Below the pieces are notes generated by a model. That model was not told the DNA's origin. It worked only from the letters and a program-made list of their open reading frames with translations, and did not search any database. A stretch of DNA of 64,000 nt from Actinoplanes sp. L3-i22. Its GTDB lineage: Bacteria; Actinomycetota; Actinomycetes; Mycobacteriales; Micromonosporaceae. A program made the position numbers and the translations under genes. The stretch's first letter is position 1; every line of letters starts with the position of its first letter. Below, piece by piece: positions 8,766-19,119 of this stretch. The stretch is from contig NZ_AP024745.1 of assembly GCF_019704555.1 (NCBI RefSeq), forward strand, positions 3,480,501 to 3,544,500. Reading direction: 5' to 3'.

Positions 8766-9730
8766 AACGCGTCGCCGCCCTGCTCGTCCTGGTCACCCTG
8801 CTCGCCGGGTGCGCTTCCGAAGATCAACCCCAGGCTTCGACGTACGGCGGGAAAGCCGCCCTCCCGGTGCCGGAGAACGTCCAGGACCCCGCCGAGGTGC
8901 CGAAGCCCGGCCCGGCCCCGGACTGCGTACCCCGCGCCAGCCTGCGCCCGTCCGGTGCGCTGCCCGCCCCGGGGAAGATGCCGGCGAAGAGCACGATGGC
9001 CAGGATCGCCGCGCGTGGCCGGCTGATCGTCGGCGTCGACCAGAACGCGTACCTGTTCGGCTTCCGCGACCCGGCCAGCGGCGACCTGGTCGGCTTCGAG
9101 ATCGACCTGGCCCACGAGATGTCCCGGGCGATCTTCGGCGACCCGGACAAGGTCCAGTTCCAGGCGATCACCACGGCCGACCGGATCCCGGTGCTCCAGG
9201 ACGGCCGGGTCGACATGGTGATCCGGACCATGACGATGACCTGCGAGCGCTGGCAGCAGGTGTCGTTCTCCAGCGAGTACCTGGCGTCGCACCAGCGGCT
9301 GCTGGTCCGCCGCGGCTCCGGCGTCAAGGAGTTCGGCGACCTGGGCGGCCGCAAGGTCTGCGCGACCCGGGGCAGCACCAGCATCCGGACCATCGCGGCG
9401 CAGCCCTCGAAGCCGATCGCGGTCGCCACCGACAGCACCCTGGACTGCCTGGTGATGCTCCAGCAGGGCCAGGTCGACGCGGTGTCCACCATCGACGTGC
9501 TGCTCGCCGGGCTCGCCGCGCAGGACCCGACGACCGAGGTGACCGGTGAGTTCGTCTCCGACGAGCCGTCCGGGATCGGCATCGCCAAGGACTCGCCCGA
9601 CCTGGTCCGCTTCGTCAACGGGGTGCTGGAGAAGCTCCGCGCGGACGGCACCTGGACCCGGAGCTACCAGCACTGGCTCACCGCCCTCGGCCCGGCCCCG
9701 GCACCCCCGAAGCCGGTCTACCGCGACTGA
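8762..9730 (+). CDS. glnH: GlnH-like amino-acid-binding lipoprotein
   Basis: A 322-residue solute-binding protein (SBP family 3). The signal peptide ends in the lipobox LLAGC, so Cys17 is lipidated and the protein is anchored outside the membrane. After a Pro-rich linker the domain starts with a GRLIVGVDQNAY strand. The ligand-binding core follows (GFEIDLAHEM, a TADRIPVLQDGRVDMVI stretch and CATRGSTSI). No permease or ATPase gene is present, so it is probably a receptor subunit for the GlnX-like protein and not part of a transporter, as in the GlnH-GlnX-PknG pathway (established for mycobacteria, inferred here). Translation overlaps glnX by 4 nt. Confidence 0.85.
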   Translation: MKRVAALLVLVTLLAGCASEDQPQASTYGGKAALPVPENVQDPAEVPKPGPAPDCVPRASLRPSGALPAPGKMPAKSTMARIAARGRLIVGVDQNAYLFGFRDPASGDLVGFEIDLAHEMSRAIFGDPDKVQFQAITTADRIPVLQDGRVDMVIRTMTMTCERWQQVSFSSEYLASHQRLLVRRGSGVKEFGDLGGRKVCATRGSTSIRTIAAQPSKPIAVATDSTLDCLVMLQQGQVDAVSTIDVLLAGLAAQDPTTEVTGEFVSDEPSGIGIAKDSPDLVRFVNGVLEKLRADGTWTRSYQHWLTALGPAPAPPKPVYRD

Positions 9731-9736
9731 CCGGGC

Positions 9737-10201
9737 TCAGCAGGCTTTCGTCAGGTGGACCAGGGTCAGGTCGGGGCGGACCTGTTCGCGGTGCGTCTCC
9801 TCGTAGCCGTGACGTTCGTAGAGGCGGATGTTGGCGCTGCTCAGGTGGCCGGTGAACAGGGCGAGCCACTCGGCCCGGCCGGCCGCGGCGGTCTCGATCG
9901 CGGCCAGCAGGCGGGTGCCGATGCCACGGCCCCGCAGGTCCGGGGCGACCACCAGGCGGCCGATGCGCAGCACCGAGCCGTCCACCCGGCCGCGGACCGC
10001 GCCGACGATCCGGTGCCCGAGAACCGCCTTCAGCGCCAGGTCGCCGGTCAGCTCCGCGGTCAGATCGGGCAGCGACTGGGTCAGGGCCGGGAGGTGCGGA
10101 TCGTCGTACAACTGGGCCTCGGCGACGTAGGCCGCCAGCTGCAGGGTGAAGATCTCCCCGGCGTCGGCCGGCGTCGCGGGGCCGATCTCGATTCCGTCCA
10201 T
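9737..10201 (-). CDS. GNAT N-acetyltransferase
   Basis: A 154-residue single-domain GCN5-type acetyltransferase. The acetyl-CoA pyrophosphate loop is visible as VVAPDLRGRGIGTRLL at residues about 87-102. The preceding strand (VGAVRGRVDGSVLRIGRL) and the C-terminal SANIRLYERHGYEE motif complete the fold. Substrate unknown. It converges on glnH with a 6-bp gap and is divergent from the NUDIX gene, sharing a 38-bp promoter region. Confidence 0.88.
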   Translation of the reverse strand: MDGIEIGPATPADAGEIFTLQLAAYVAEAQLYDDPHLPALTQSLPDLTAELTGDLALKAVLGHRIVGAVRGRVDGSVLRIGRLVVAPDLRGRGIGTRLLAAIETAAAGRAEWLALFTGHLSSANIRLYERHGYEETHREQVRPDLTLVHLTKAC

Positions 10202-10239
10202 CCGTCCATCATTCGCCGAGACCGGCGGCGTTTGGCAGG

Positions 10240-10653
10240 ATGTCGCGAGTGCAACCCTCGGTCTCGTGCGTTTTCCTCTGCCACGACGGCGCCGGCCGGA
10301 TCCTGCTGGCCCGGCGGTCCGCCCGGGCCCGCGACGAGCCGGGCGCCTGGGACTGCGGGGCGGGCGCGCTCGAGTTCGGCGAGACGTTCGAGGCGGCGGT
10401 CACCCGCGAGGTGATCGAGGAGTACGTCGCCGCGCCGCGGGAGATCGTCCAGCTGGGCGTGCGGAACGTGCTGCGCGTGGATCCGCCGTCGCACTGGGTC
10501 GCGGTGATCTTCGCGGTCCGGGTCGACCCGGCCGAGGTACGGATCGGCGAGCCCGACAAGTTCGACGACCTCACCTGGTGCACCCCGGACCGGCTGCCGT
10601 CCCCGGCGCACTCCCAGCTCGCCGGCACCCTCGCGCTGTTCCCGGTGGATTAG
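10240..10653 (+). CDS. NUDIX hydrolase
   Basis: A 137-residue NUDIX-fold pyrophosphohydrolase. The NUDIX box spans residues about 45-67: G, then FGET, then REVIEEY. The REvxEE core that binds Mg2+ is intact, while the usual late Gly is Val. Substrates of such small NUDIX proteins are nucleoside diphosphate derivatives; the exact one cannot be read. The stop TAG at 10651 is also the start of a TAGCCT -10-like element for the next gene, 8 nt before its ATG. Confidence 0.9.
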   Translation: MSRVQPSVSCVFLCHDGAGRILLARRSARARDEPGAWDCGAGALEFGETFEAAVTREVIEEYVAAPREIVQLGVRNVLRVDPPSHWVAVIFAVRVDPAEVRIGEPDKFDDLTWCTPDRLPSPAHSQLAGTLALFPVD

Positions 10654-10664
10654 CCTCGTCGTCG

Positions 10665-13600
10665 ATGGACGTGGAGCTGCGGCTGCTGTCGCGGGTGCGG
10701 CACGGCGGGACGGAGATCAGCGGGGCCCGGCTGGCCGGCCTGCTGGCGCTGCTCGCCGGGGACCTCGCGGCCGGGTGCGGGGCCGGGCGGCTGATCGCCG
10801 AGCTGTGGCCGGACGAGCAGCCCGAGCATCCGGCCAAGGCGCTGCAGACCCTGGTGGCGCGGGCCCGGGCGCGGCTCGGCGCCGGCGTCATCGTGAGCAC
10901 GGCGACCGGGTACCGGCTGGCGCTGGACGCCGAGCGGGTGGACTCGTCGGCGGTGCTGCTGCGCGCGGCGGCGAGCGAGCGGCACGCCCGGGCCGGGGAG
11001 CACGGGCGGGCGCTGGCCGAGGCCGAGGCGGGGCTGGCGCTGTTCGAGGGCGACGAGGGCGGGGGAGACGGGCCGCTCGGCGACCTGCGGGCGGCGCGGG
11101 CGTCCACCCGGGGTGAGCTGCGGCGGGCGCGGGCCCTCGCGCTGGGGCGACTGGGGCGCGGCGAAGAGGCACTGGGGGCGCTCGCGGCGCTCGCGGCGGA
11201 TCGGCCCCGGGACGAGGAAGTGCTGCTGGAGCTGCTGCGCGCGGAGGCGGCGACCCGGGGGCCCCGGGGCCGCGCTGGGCCGGTACGACGAGTACCGGCG
11301 CGGGCTGCGCGACGACCTGGGCACCGAGCCCGGGGCGGCGCTCCGGGCCGCGCACCGGGACCTGCTGCTCAGCGCCGCGCCGGTGGTCCGCCAGGGGCTG
11401 CGGTACGAGCCGAACGAACTGCTCGGGCGGGACGACGACGTGCGGGTGGTGGGGGGCTTGGTCCGTACCGCAAGGGTGGTCTCGATCGTCGGGGCCGGAG
11501 GCCTCGGAAAGACCCGCCTGGCGCAGGCGGTCGGCCGCCGCGCCGCGCACCGCCTGGTCTTCTTCGTCGAGCTCGCGGGCGTCAGCCGGGACCGGGACGT
11601 GCTCGCCGAGGTCGCCTCGGCGCTCGGCGTGAACGAGGCGGCCGGCCTGGTCGACGGGGTGATCGGCGCGCTCGACCCGGGGCCGGCGCTGCTGATCCTG
11701 GACAACTGCGAGCAGGTGATCGGCGGCGTCGCCGCGCTGGTGCGGGCCCTGGTCGCGCGCAGCGCCGGGACGACCGTCCTGACCACCGGCCGGGCGCCGC
11801 TCGGGCTCACCTCGGAGTCGGTCCACCCGCTGCCGGAGCTGGACCTGGACACGACCGTGGAGCTGTTCACCCAGCGGGCCCGGGCCGCGCGGCCCGGCGC
11901 CGACCTGCCGGCCGGGACGGTCCGGGAGTTGTGCCGCGGCCTGGACGGGCTGCCGCTCGCCGTGGAGCTCGCCGCCGCCCGGATCCGGGTGATGTCGCCG
12001 GCCGAGATCGCCCGGCGCCTCGACGACCGGTTCGCGCTGCTCCGGGGCAACGGGCGGGACGCGCCGGAACGGCATCGCACGCTGCACGCGGTCATCGAGT
12101 GGAGCTGGCACCTGCTCGAACCGGACGGGCGGGCCGCCCTGCGCGCCCTGTCGATCTTCCCGGGCGGGTTCACCGCCGACGTGGTCGGCGACGACGCGGT
12201 GCTCACCCAACTGGTCGACCAGTCGCTGGTCAAGGTGGTGGACGGCCCGGCCGGGACGCGGTTCCGGATGCTGGAGACGGTCCGCGAGTTCTGCGCGGCG
12301 CGGCGGGACGAGGCCGGCGAGACCGGGGCGGCGACCGAGCGGTTCCTGACCTGGGCGCGGGCGCTCGGCAGCCGGGACCTCGGCGACGACCTGATCACGA
12401 CGGTCGAGGCGATCCGCGCCGAGCAGGACAACCTGGTCCGGGCGCTGCGCTGGGCGCTGGACCGGGCGGACGCCGCCACGGTCGCCGCGGCCGCGTCGCT
12501 GCTCGGCACGCTGTGGCTCACCGACTCGAACATCAACCGGCTGATCGGGCTCGCCGAGGAGGTGCCGGACCTGCTGGTGCGGTTCCGGCCCGGCCCGGAA
12601 CTGGTCGAGGCGACCCGGGCGGCGGCCGTCTGGTGCGCGATGATCACGTTCGTGATCCGCGGGCCGCGGCCGGTCCGGGCCCTGGCCGTGCTGCGCCGGC
12701 TGCCGCCGCCCGCCCCCGGCACGATGGTCGGCGCCGCGCAGACGGTGCTCTGCGCCGACGATCCGGACACGCTGCTGGACAGCCCGGATCCGGCGGTCGC
12801 CGGGCTGGCCTGCTACGCGCTCAGCTATCGGCTGGAGACCGCGAACGACCTGGACGGGGCGCTGCGGGCGGCCCGCCGGATGCTCGATCACCTGGGGGCC
12901 GGGGATCCGTGGCTGCGGGCGTTCGCGCACTCGCGGGTCGGGGAGCTGTGCCTGCAGTCGGCGCCCGGCGAGGAGGCGTTCCGGCATCTCGACGCGGCGT
13001 TGTCGATCATGGAGGGGCTCGGGGCGTGGGCCAGCGCGGGGCGGGCCCGGTGGGCGATCGTCCTCGCCGACCTGCAACGGGGGGCGTTCGACCGGGCCGA
13101 GGAGGGGCTGGAGCGGCTGAGTCGCGGGGTGCTCGGTGAGGAGGCCGGGCGGATGCGGTTCGAGCTGTGCGGGCGGGCGGAGATCCTGCTCGGGCGGGGG
13201 GACGTCGACGGGGGACTGCGGGTGTGGCGGGAGGCCGCCGGTGGGCTGCGGTCGGCCGAGGGGCTGTGGGAGAGCGAGATCCTGGCGGTGACGGTGATCG
13301 CGCACTGCCGGTACGGGCGGCTCGATCTTGTCGCCGATCTCGCGGAGGAGTTGCCCGGGCGGGTGCGGGGGATGCTGGCCGGGGCGCCTCCGGTGGCGTT
13401 CCGGGTGTGCGGGGTGCTGCTGGTGGCGCTGGGGATGGTCGCGTCGGTGCGGGAGCCCGGGGCGGGGCGGGAGCTGATCGACCTCGCCCGACATTTCGGA
13501 TATTCAGCGACTTTTCAGTCCGTTTCCGAAGCGATCGACGCTTTCCCGGGCCCGGCGTCGCCGGCCGACCCCGGCACGCCCAGCCCGGCACGGCTGGCTG

Positions 13601-13734
13601 ACCCCGGCACGCCCAGCCCGGCGTCGGCCGCCGACCCGGGCGGGTCCAGCCCGGCGTCGCTCGCCGGCCTGGACCACGACGGCCTGCGCGCCGCCGCCCT
13701 CGCCCTGGTCGAAATCCCCAAAAACGCTCTTTAA
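10665..13734 (+). pseudogene. AfsR/SARP-type regulator (BTAD-NB-ARC-TPR), frameshifted
   Basis: Two reading frames together encode one protein of about 1,020 residues. The first (from ATG 10665) has a winged-helix DNA-binding domain (AGRLIAELWPDEQPEHPAKAL, then GYRLAL) and the start of a bacterial transcriptional activator domain. The second has the rest of that domain (ALGRYDEYRRGLRDDLGTEPG), an NB-ARC ATPase with Walker A GAGGLGKTRL and Walker B LLILDNCE, and a TPR-like C-terminal half. The frames join at the G5 run 11257-11261; removing one G restores ATRGPGAALGRYDEY, the family sequence. This is either a real inactivating or phase-variable mutation or a homopolymer sequencing error. It may regulate the neighbouring DrrAB exporter (inference). 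Confidence 0.85.
13564..13662 (+). repeat. 33-bp coding repeat in the SARP C terminus
   Basis: Three copies of a 33-bp unit encode the 11-residue motif ADPGTPSPARL, ADPGTPSPASA and ADPGGSSPASL. The first two copies share a 23-bp identical core (13567-13589 and 13600-13622). It forms a flexible Pro/Ser linker just before the C terminus. The unit length is a multiple of 3, so copy-number changes keep the frame. Confidence 0.85.
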
Positions 13735-14476
13735 TCCGGATCCCGCCGGAACAGCAGCCGCGCCCACAGATAGCCCCCACCCGCCATCCCCAGACACCAC
13801 AGCACAGCCACCCCGCCGTCCCCCACCGAACCCCCGAGCAACAGCCCCCGCAACGTATCGATGACCGGCGTGAACGGCTCGTGCCCCGCGAACCACCGCA
13901 CCGCCCCCGACATCGCCCCCGGCTGCACGAAGGCGCTGCTCAGAAACGGCAGCAACTGCACGACCAGGGTGAACGGCGCCACCCCCTCCGCGGTCCTCGC
14001 GGCCAGCCCGACGGCCACCGCGATCCAGGTCAGCCCCACGGTGAACACCGCGAGCAGCCCTGCCGCCCCGAGCCACCGCACCGGGTCCCCGTCGCCCCGG
14101 AAGCCGAGACCGGCCGCCACGACCACCACCAGCCCGGCGCTGACCAGCGTGCGGGCGGTCGACCCGAGCACGTGCCCGGTCAGCACCGCGGTCCGGGCGA
14201 TGTTCATCGTCCGGAACCGGTTGATGATCCCCGCGGTCATGTCCCGGTTGACGGCGAGGGCGGTGGTCGTCGCCCCGTACCCGACCGTCATCACCAGCAC
14301 CCCGGCGACCACGTAGTCGATGTACCCGCCGGCCGGCCCGCCCACGTCCAGCGAGCCGCCGAACACCTCGACGAAGAGCAGCAGCAGGATCACCGGCAGC
14401 CCGACGGTCATGATGATCGCGCCCGGGTTCCGGGACGTGTGCCGGACGTTGCGCCGCAGCATCGTCATCGCGTCGC

Positions 14477-14480
<4 letters not shown>
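13731..14480 (-). CDS. ABC-2 type permease, DrrB-like
   Basis: A 249-residue membrane component of an ABC-2 exporter. The N terminus MLRRNVRHTSRNPGA is typical of the daunorubicin-resistance DrrB family. About six membrane segments follow, with a conserved FTPVIDTLRGLLLG motif before the last helices. With the upstream ATPase it should export a hydrophobic compound, lipid or drug; the substrate is unknown. It starts inside the ATPase stop (ATGA overlap) and its 3' end touches the SARP-type gene's stop. Confidence 0.92.
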
Positions 14481-15397
<917 letters not shown>

Positions 15398-15606
15398 GCC
15401 TTCCCCCTCATCACCGTGACCGTCGGGGGAGAGCGTGCGCGGGGCCGGCTTCACGCCGGTGTCGGCACGGCTTCACGGCGGTCCCGAGATCCCCGTCACT
15501 GCGGCGCGAGATCGACGGTGACCAGCGGCTATCGTCACGCGCGCATACCTGCGGGGGGCGGTCGGCACACCGGTCGCGCCCGCCTTCAGACGGGGACCAG
15601 CACATC

Positions 15607-16344
15607 ATGAAGTCTGTTTCGCGCGCCGGCCTGGCCGCGCTCACCATGTCCGCCGCGCTGCTCGCCGGCTGCGGCAGCGGCGACGGCGACGCCGCCACGA
15701 CGGCCGCCGCCACCTCGGCCGCGCCGGCCGCGAACGGCGTCGCGGACCTCCCCGCCGACGCGATCGTGGCGAAGGCGGCCGCCGCGCTGAAGGCCGCGAA
15801 GTCGTTCCACGTCAAGGGCGCGATGACCGACAACGGCGACGTGACCGACATCGACATGAAGATCTCCGGTGCGGACGTCATCGGCGCCCTCGAGTTCGGC
15901 GGCGCGAAGCTGGAGATGCTCGCGGTCGGTGGCCAGCGCTACATCCGGCCGAACGAGGCCTTCTGGACGATGATCGACTCCAGCGGCGCCACCGCGAAGC
16001 TGATGAAGGACGCCGTCGGCACCAAGTGGATCAAGCCGAGCGCCACCGACACCAGCTTCAACGACTTCTTCAGCATCACCAACGTGGACGACATGCTCAA
16101 GGCGACCGGCACGATGAGCAAGGGCGAGGTGAAGACGGTCGAGGGCGTGCCCGCGATCGGCCTGCTCGACAGCGGCGACGCCAAGAGCACGCTCTACATC
16201 GCGACGACCGGTGAGCCGTACCCGGTCAAGCTGGACCGCCCGGCGCCCGAGGGCCTGACGTTCAGCGAGATCGGCGCGACGTTCGCCGAGCTCAAGGCCC
16301 CGGCCGCGACCGAGGTCATCGACCAGTCGGCCCTCAAGAAATAA
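15607..16344 (+). CDS. LppX/LprAFG-type lipoprotein
   Basis: A 245-residue lipoprotein. The signal peptide ends in the lipobox LLAGC (Cys22), followed by an Ala/Thr-rich linker. The mature part resembles LppX/LprG-type proteins: a helix with AAAALKAAKSFHVKG, alternating beta strands of the half-barrel, RYIRPNEAFWTM, and a late YPVKLDRPAPEGLTFSEIG strand. Family members carry lipids between membrane and outer layers in mycobacteria; the cargo here is unknown. GGGGACC stands about 10 nt before the ATG. A hairpin terminator follows the stop. Confidence 0.85.
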   Translation: MKSVSRAGLAALTMSAALLAGCGSGDGDAATTAAATSAAPAANGVADLPADAIVAKAAAALKAAKSFHVKGAMTDNGDVTDIDMKISGADVIGALEFGGAKLEMLAVGGQRYIRPNEAFWTMIDSSGATAKLMKDAVGTKWIKPSATDTSFNDFFSITNVDDMLKATGTMSKGEVKTVEGVPAIGLLDSGDAKSTLYIATTGEPYPVKLDRPAPEGLTFSEIGATFAELKAPAATEVIDQSALKK

Positions 16345-16360
16345 AGATCCGCTCGGCGTA

Positions 16361-16394
16361 CGGCGTGGGCCGCCACCCCTGACGGTCCACGCCG
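16361..16394 (+). terminator. hairpin terminator after the lipoprotein gene
   Basis: An 11-bp stem (CGGCGTGGGCC and GGTCCACGCCG, one G-U pair, 12-nt loop) lies 16 nt after the lipoprotein stop. No U-run follows, as is common for high-GC actinomycete terminators. Confidence 0.65.
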
Positions 16395-16454
16395 CACCGA
16401 TCGATCGGTTACCGTCTCCTCGCCCCTGTCGCCGAGAAGCCCGGGAGAGCGCTG

Positions 16455-16850
16455 ATGACACCCGGCCTCACCTACACGCACCCTGACGGCACGGAGATCT
16501 CCCTGCTGGTCAGCCCGGCCGGCCGGCTCGTCGCCCAGGTCGTCGACGCCGTCCTGATCTGCCTCACCGCCGGTCTCGGCTGGCTGATCTGGGCCCTGTT
16601 CCTCTTCGGCCGCGGCCAGACCCCGGCCCGCCAGATCATGGGCCACACGATCGCCGACGCCCGAACCGGCCACCCGCTCGCCTTCTGGCGAATGGCCTAC
16701 CGCGAACTCCTGATCAAATTAATCCTCGGCGCCCTGATCGGCGCGGCGACTTTCGGCCTCTATCCAGTCGTCGATTCCTTGTTCGTCTTCAGCGACCGAA
16801 ACCGCACCCTGCACGACAAAATCGCCGGCACCGTCGTCATTCACCGATAG
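16455..16850 (+). CDS. RDD-domain membrane protein
   Basis: A 131-residue protein of the RDD family. Two or three hydrophobic helices flank the short GQTPARQIMG segment, and the last part has the DRNRTLHDKIAGTVV motif typical of RDD proteins. Family members affect transport or envelope properties, but their biochemistry is poorly known. GGGAGA lies 8 nt before the ATG. Codon use in the last third is less GC-biased than in its neighbours (ATTAATCCT, TTGTTC). Confidence 0.88.
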   Translation: MTPGLTYTHPDGTEISLLVSPAGRLVAQVVDAVLICLTAGLGWLIWALFLFGRGQTPARQIMGHTIADARTGHPLAFWRMAYRELLIKLILGALIGAATFGLYPVVDSLFVFSDRNRTLHDKIAGTVVIHR

Positions 16851-16910
16851 GCGAATCATCGGGGCCGTACCTCTCAATGAATTGACCTCGACCGAAGCGG
16901 ACCCGCCGCC

Positions 16911-19019
16911 CTAGTAGCGGCAGCGCAGGACGACCATGGCGTGGCGGATGACCTCCACGCGGCTGCCGGCGCGGGCGGTCTTGCGGCGGCGGGCCAGCAG
17001 CGGGTCGGCGGTGTGGGCGACGATCTCCCAGGTCTTGCCGTAGTCGCGGACGGGCAGGGTGAACGACACGTCCTCGTCGAGCGGGTTGAACAGCAGCAGG
17101 AACGAGTCGTCGGTGATCTCCTCGCCGAGCGGGCCGCGTTCCGGGATGCCGTGGCCGTTGAGGAAGACCGTCATGGTCATGCCGCTGCGGGTGTTCCAGT
17201 CGTCGTCGGTCATCACCTCGCCGTCGCGGCGCAGCCAGGCGATGTCGGGCAGCTTGTTCTCGTCGGAGAACGAGCCGGTGAAGAACCGGCGGCGGCGGAA
17301 GATCGGGTGGTCGGCGCGGAGCTTGGTGAGCAGGCGGACGAAGTGGGTGAGCACGTCCTCCTCGCGGGCGCTCTCCCAGTCCATCCAGCTGAGCTCGTTG
17401 TCCTGGCAGTAGACGTTGTTGTTGCCCTGCTGGGTGCGGCCGAACTCGTCGCCGTGGGCGATCATCGGCACGCCCTGGCTGAGCAGCAGGGTGGCGAGGA
17501 AGTTGCGTTTCTGCCGCTCGCGGAGCGTCACGACGTCCGGGTCGTCGGTGGGGCCCTCGATGCCGCCGTTCCAGGAGCGGTTGTGGCTCTCGCCGTCCCG
17601 GCCGCCCTCGCCGTTGGCGTCGTTGTGCTTCTCGTTGTACGACACCAGGTCGTGCATGGTGAAGCCGTCGTGCGCGGTGACGAAGTTGATCGACGCGATC
17701 GGGCGGCGGCCGTCGTCCTGGTACAGGTCGGAGCTGCCGGTGAAGCGGGACGCGAACTCGCCGAGGCTGGACGGCTCGCCGCGCCAGAAGTCGCGGACCG
17801 AGTCGCGGTACTTGCCGTTCCACTCGGTCCAGTTCGGCGGGAAGCCACCGACCTGGTAGCCGCCGTCGCCGACGTCCCACGGCTCGGCGATCAGCTTCAC
17901 CTGGGAGACCACCGGGTCCTGGTTGACCAGGTCGAAGAACGCGGCCAGCCGGTCCACCTCGTGGAACTCGCGGGCCAGCGCGGACGCCAGGTCGAAGCGG
18001 AAGCCGTCGACGTGCATCTCGGTCACCCAGTAGCGCAGCGAGTCCATGATCAGCCGCAGCGACTCGTGGTGCCGGACGTTCAGGCTGTTCCCGGTGCCGG
18101 TGGTGTCGTAGTAGAACTTCTTGTCCTGGTCGACGAGCCGGTAGTAGGCCGGGTTGTCGACGCCCCGGAACGACAGGGTCGGGCCCAGGTGGTTGCCCTC
18201 GGCGGTGTGGTTGTAGACCACGTCCAGGATGACCTCGATGCCGGCCTGGTGCAGGGCCTTGACCATCGACTTGAACTCCTGCACCTGGCCGCCGTGGCCG
18301 CTGAACGACGCGTAGCCGTTGTGCGGGGCGAAGAAGCCGATGGTGTTGTAACCCCAGTAGTTGGTCAGGCCCCGCTCGATCAGGCCGCTGTCGTGCACGA
18401 ACTGGTGCACCGGCATCAGCTCGACGGCGGTGATGCCGAGACCCTTCAAGTACTTGATCATCTCGGGGTGGGCCAGGCCGGAGTACGTACCCCGTACGTC
18501 GTCAGGGATCTTGGGGTGTCTGATCGTCATGCCCTTGACGTGGGCCTCGTAGATCACCGTCTCCCACATCGGCACCTTGAGCGGCCGGTCGTTGCCCCAG
18601 TCGAAGAACGGGTTGATCACCACCGAGCGCGGGGCGAACGGGGCCGAGTCGAGGTCGTTGTACGACTCCGGGTCGCCGAACTCGTACGAGAACAGCGCCT
18701 GATCCCACCGGTAATCGCCGTCGATCGCCTTCGTGTACGGGTCGAGCAGCAGCTTGCTGGGGTTGCAGCGCAGCCCCTGGGACGGGTCGTACGGCCCGTG
18801 CACGCGGAAACCGTACTGCTGACCGGGCACGATCCGGGGCAGGTAGCCGTGCCAGACGAGCGCCTCGCGCTCGGGCAGGTCCACCCGCGTCTCGTTGCCC
18901 TCGTCGTCGAACAGGCACAACTCGACCCGGGACGCGACCTCGCTGAAGATGGCGAAGTTGGTCCCGCCGCCGTCGTAGGTCGCACCCAGCGGGTACGGAT
19001 TGCCCGGCCAGATTTTCAT
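16911..19019 (-). CDS. glgX: glycogen debranching enzyme
   Basis: A GH13 isoamylase-type enzyme of about 702 residues that cleaves alpha-1,6 branches during glycogen breakdown in the cytosol. An N-terminal CBM48-like domain (GATYDGGGTNFAIFSE) precedes the barrel. Catalytic regions are intact: DVVYNHTAEG, DGFRFDLASA (nucleophile Asp about 343), LIAEPWD (acid/base Glu about 378) and FVTAHDGFT (about 449). The frame opens at ATG 19094, but that codon lies inside the MarR-type palindrome, and a TATAAC -10-like box would start the mRNA near 19090. I chose ATG 19019 (MKIWPGNPYPLG), the family start; ATG 19031 is the alternative. Confidence 0.93.
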   Translation of the reverse strand: MKIWPGNPYPLGATYDGGGTNFAIFSEVASRVELCLFDDEGNETRVDLPEREALVWHGYLPRIVPGQQYGFRVHGPYDPSQGLRCNPSKLLLDPYTKAIDGDYRWDQALFSYEFGDPESYNDLDSAPFAPRSVVINPFFDWGNDRPLKVPMWETVIYEAHVKGMTIRHPKIPDDVRGTYSGLAHPEMIKYLKGLGITAVELMPVHQFVHDSGLIERGLTNYWGYNTIGFFAPHNGYASFSGHGGQVQEFKSMVKALHQAGIEVILDVVYNHTAEGNHLGPTLSFRGVDNPAYYRLVDQDKKFYYDTTGTGNSLNVRHHESLRLIMDSLRYWVTEMHVDGFRFDLASALAREFHEVDRLAAFFDLVNQDPVVSQVKLIAEPWDVGDGGYQVGGFPPNWTEWNGKYRDSVRDFWRGEPSSLGEFASRFTGSSDLYQDDGRRPIASINFVTAHDGFTMHDLVSYNEKHNDANGEGGRDGESHNRSWNGGIEGPTDDPDVVTLRERQKRNFLATLLLSQGVPMIAHGDEFGRTQQGNNNVYCQDNELSWMDWESAREEDVLTHFVRLLTKLRADHPIFRRRRFFTGSFSDENKLPDIAWLRRDGEVMTDDDWNTRSGMTMTVFLNGHGIPERGPLGEEITDDSFLLLFNPLDEDVSFTLPVRDYGKTWEIVAHTADPLLARRRKTARAGSRVEVIRHAMVVLRCRY

Positions 19020-19093
19020 GCCGCCCACCATGCCCACATCATGTCCGCCGGAAAACCCCGTGTCGCTGTGAGCAACATCCTGCGAGTCATCCA

Positions 19094-19115
19094 TTAGTTA
19101 TACGGGTACAACTAA
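19094..19115. promoter_or_regulatory. 22-bp operator between glgX and the efflux operon
   Basis: TTAGTTATAC-GG-GTACAACTAA is a near-perfect inverted repeat (9 of 10 positions paired), 4 bp before the GTG of the efflux gene. Its AT content stands out in this region. It is the expected type of site for the MarR regulator encoded as the second gene of the operon. On the other strand TATAAC could be a -10 for glgX, so the site could control both directions. Confidence 0.75.
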
Positions 19116-19119
19116 CCTC

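Noticed and set aside
6135..9730. Long plus-strand frames extending the GlnX- and GlnH-like genes upstream
   Set aside because: Extensions are Arg/Pro/Gly shadow translation of the preceding genes; the true starts have ribosome sites or ATGA coupling.
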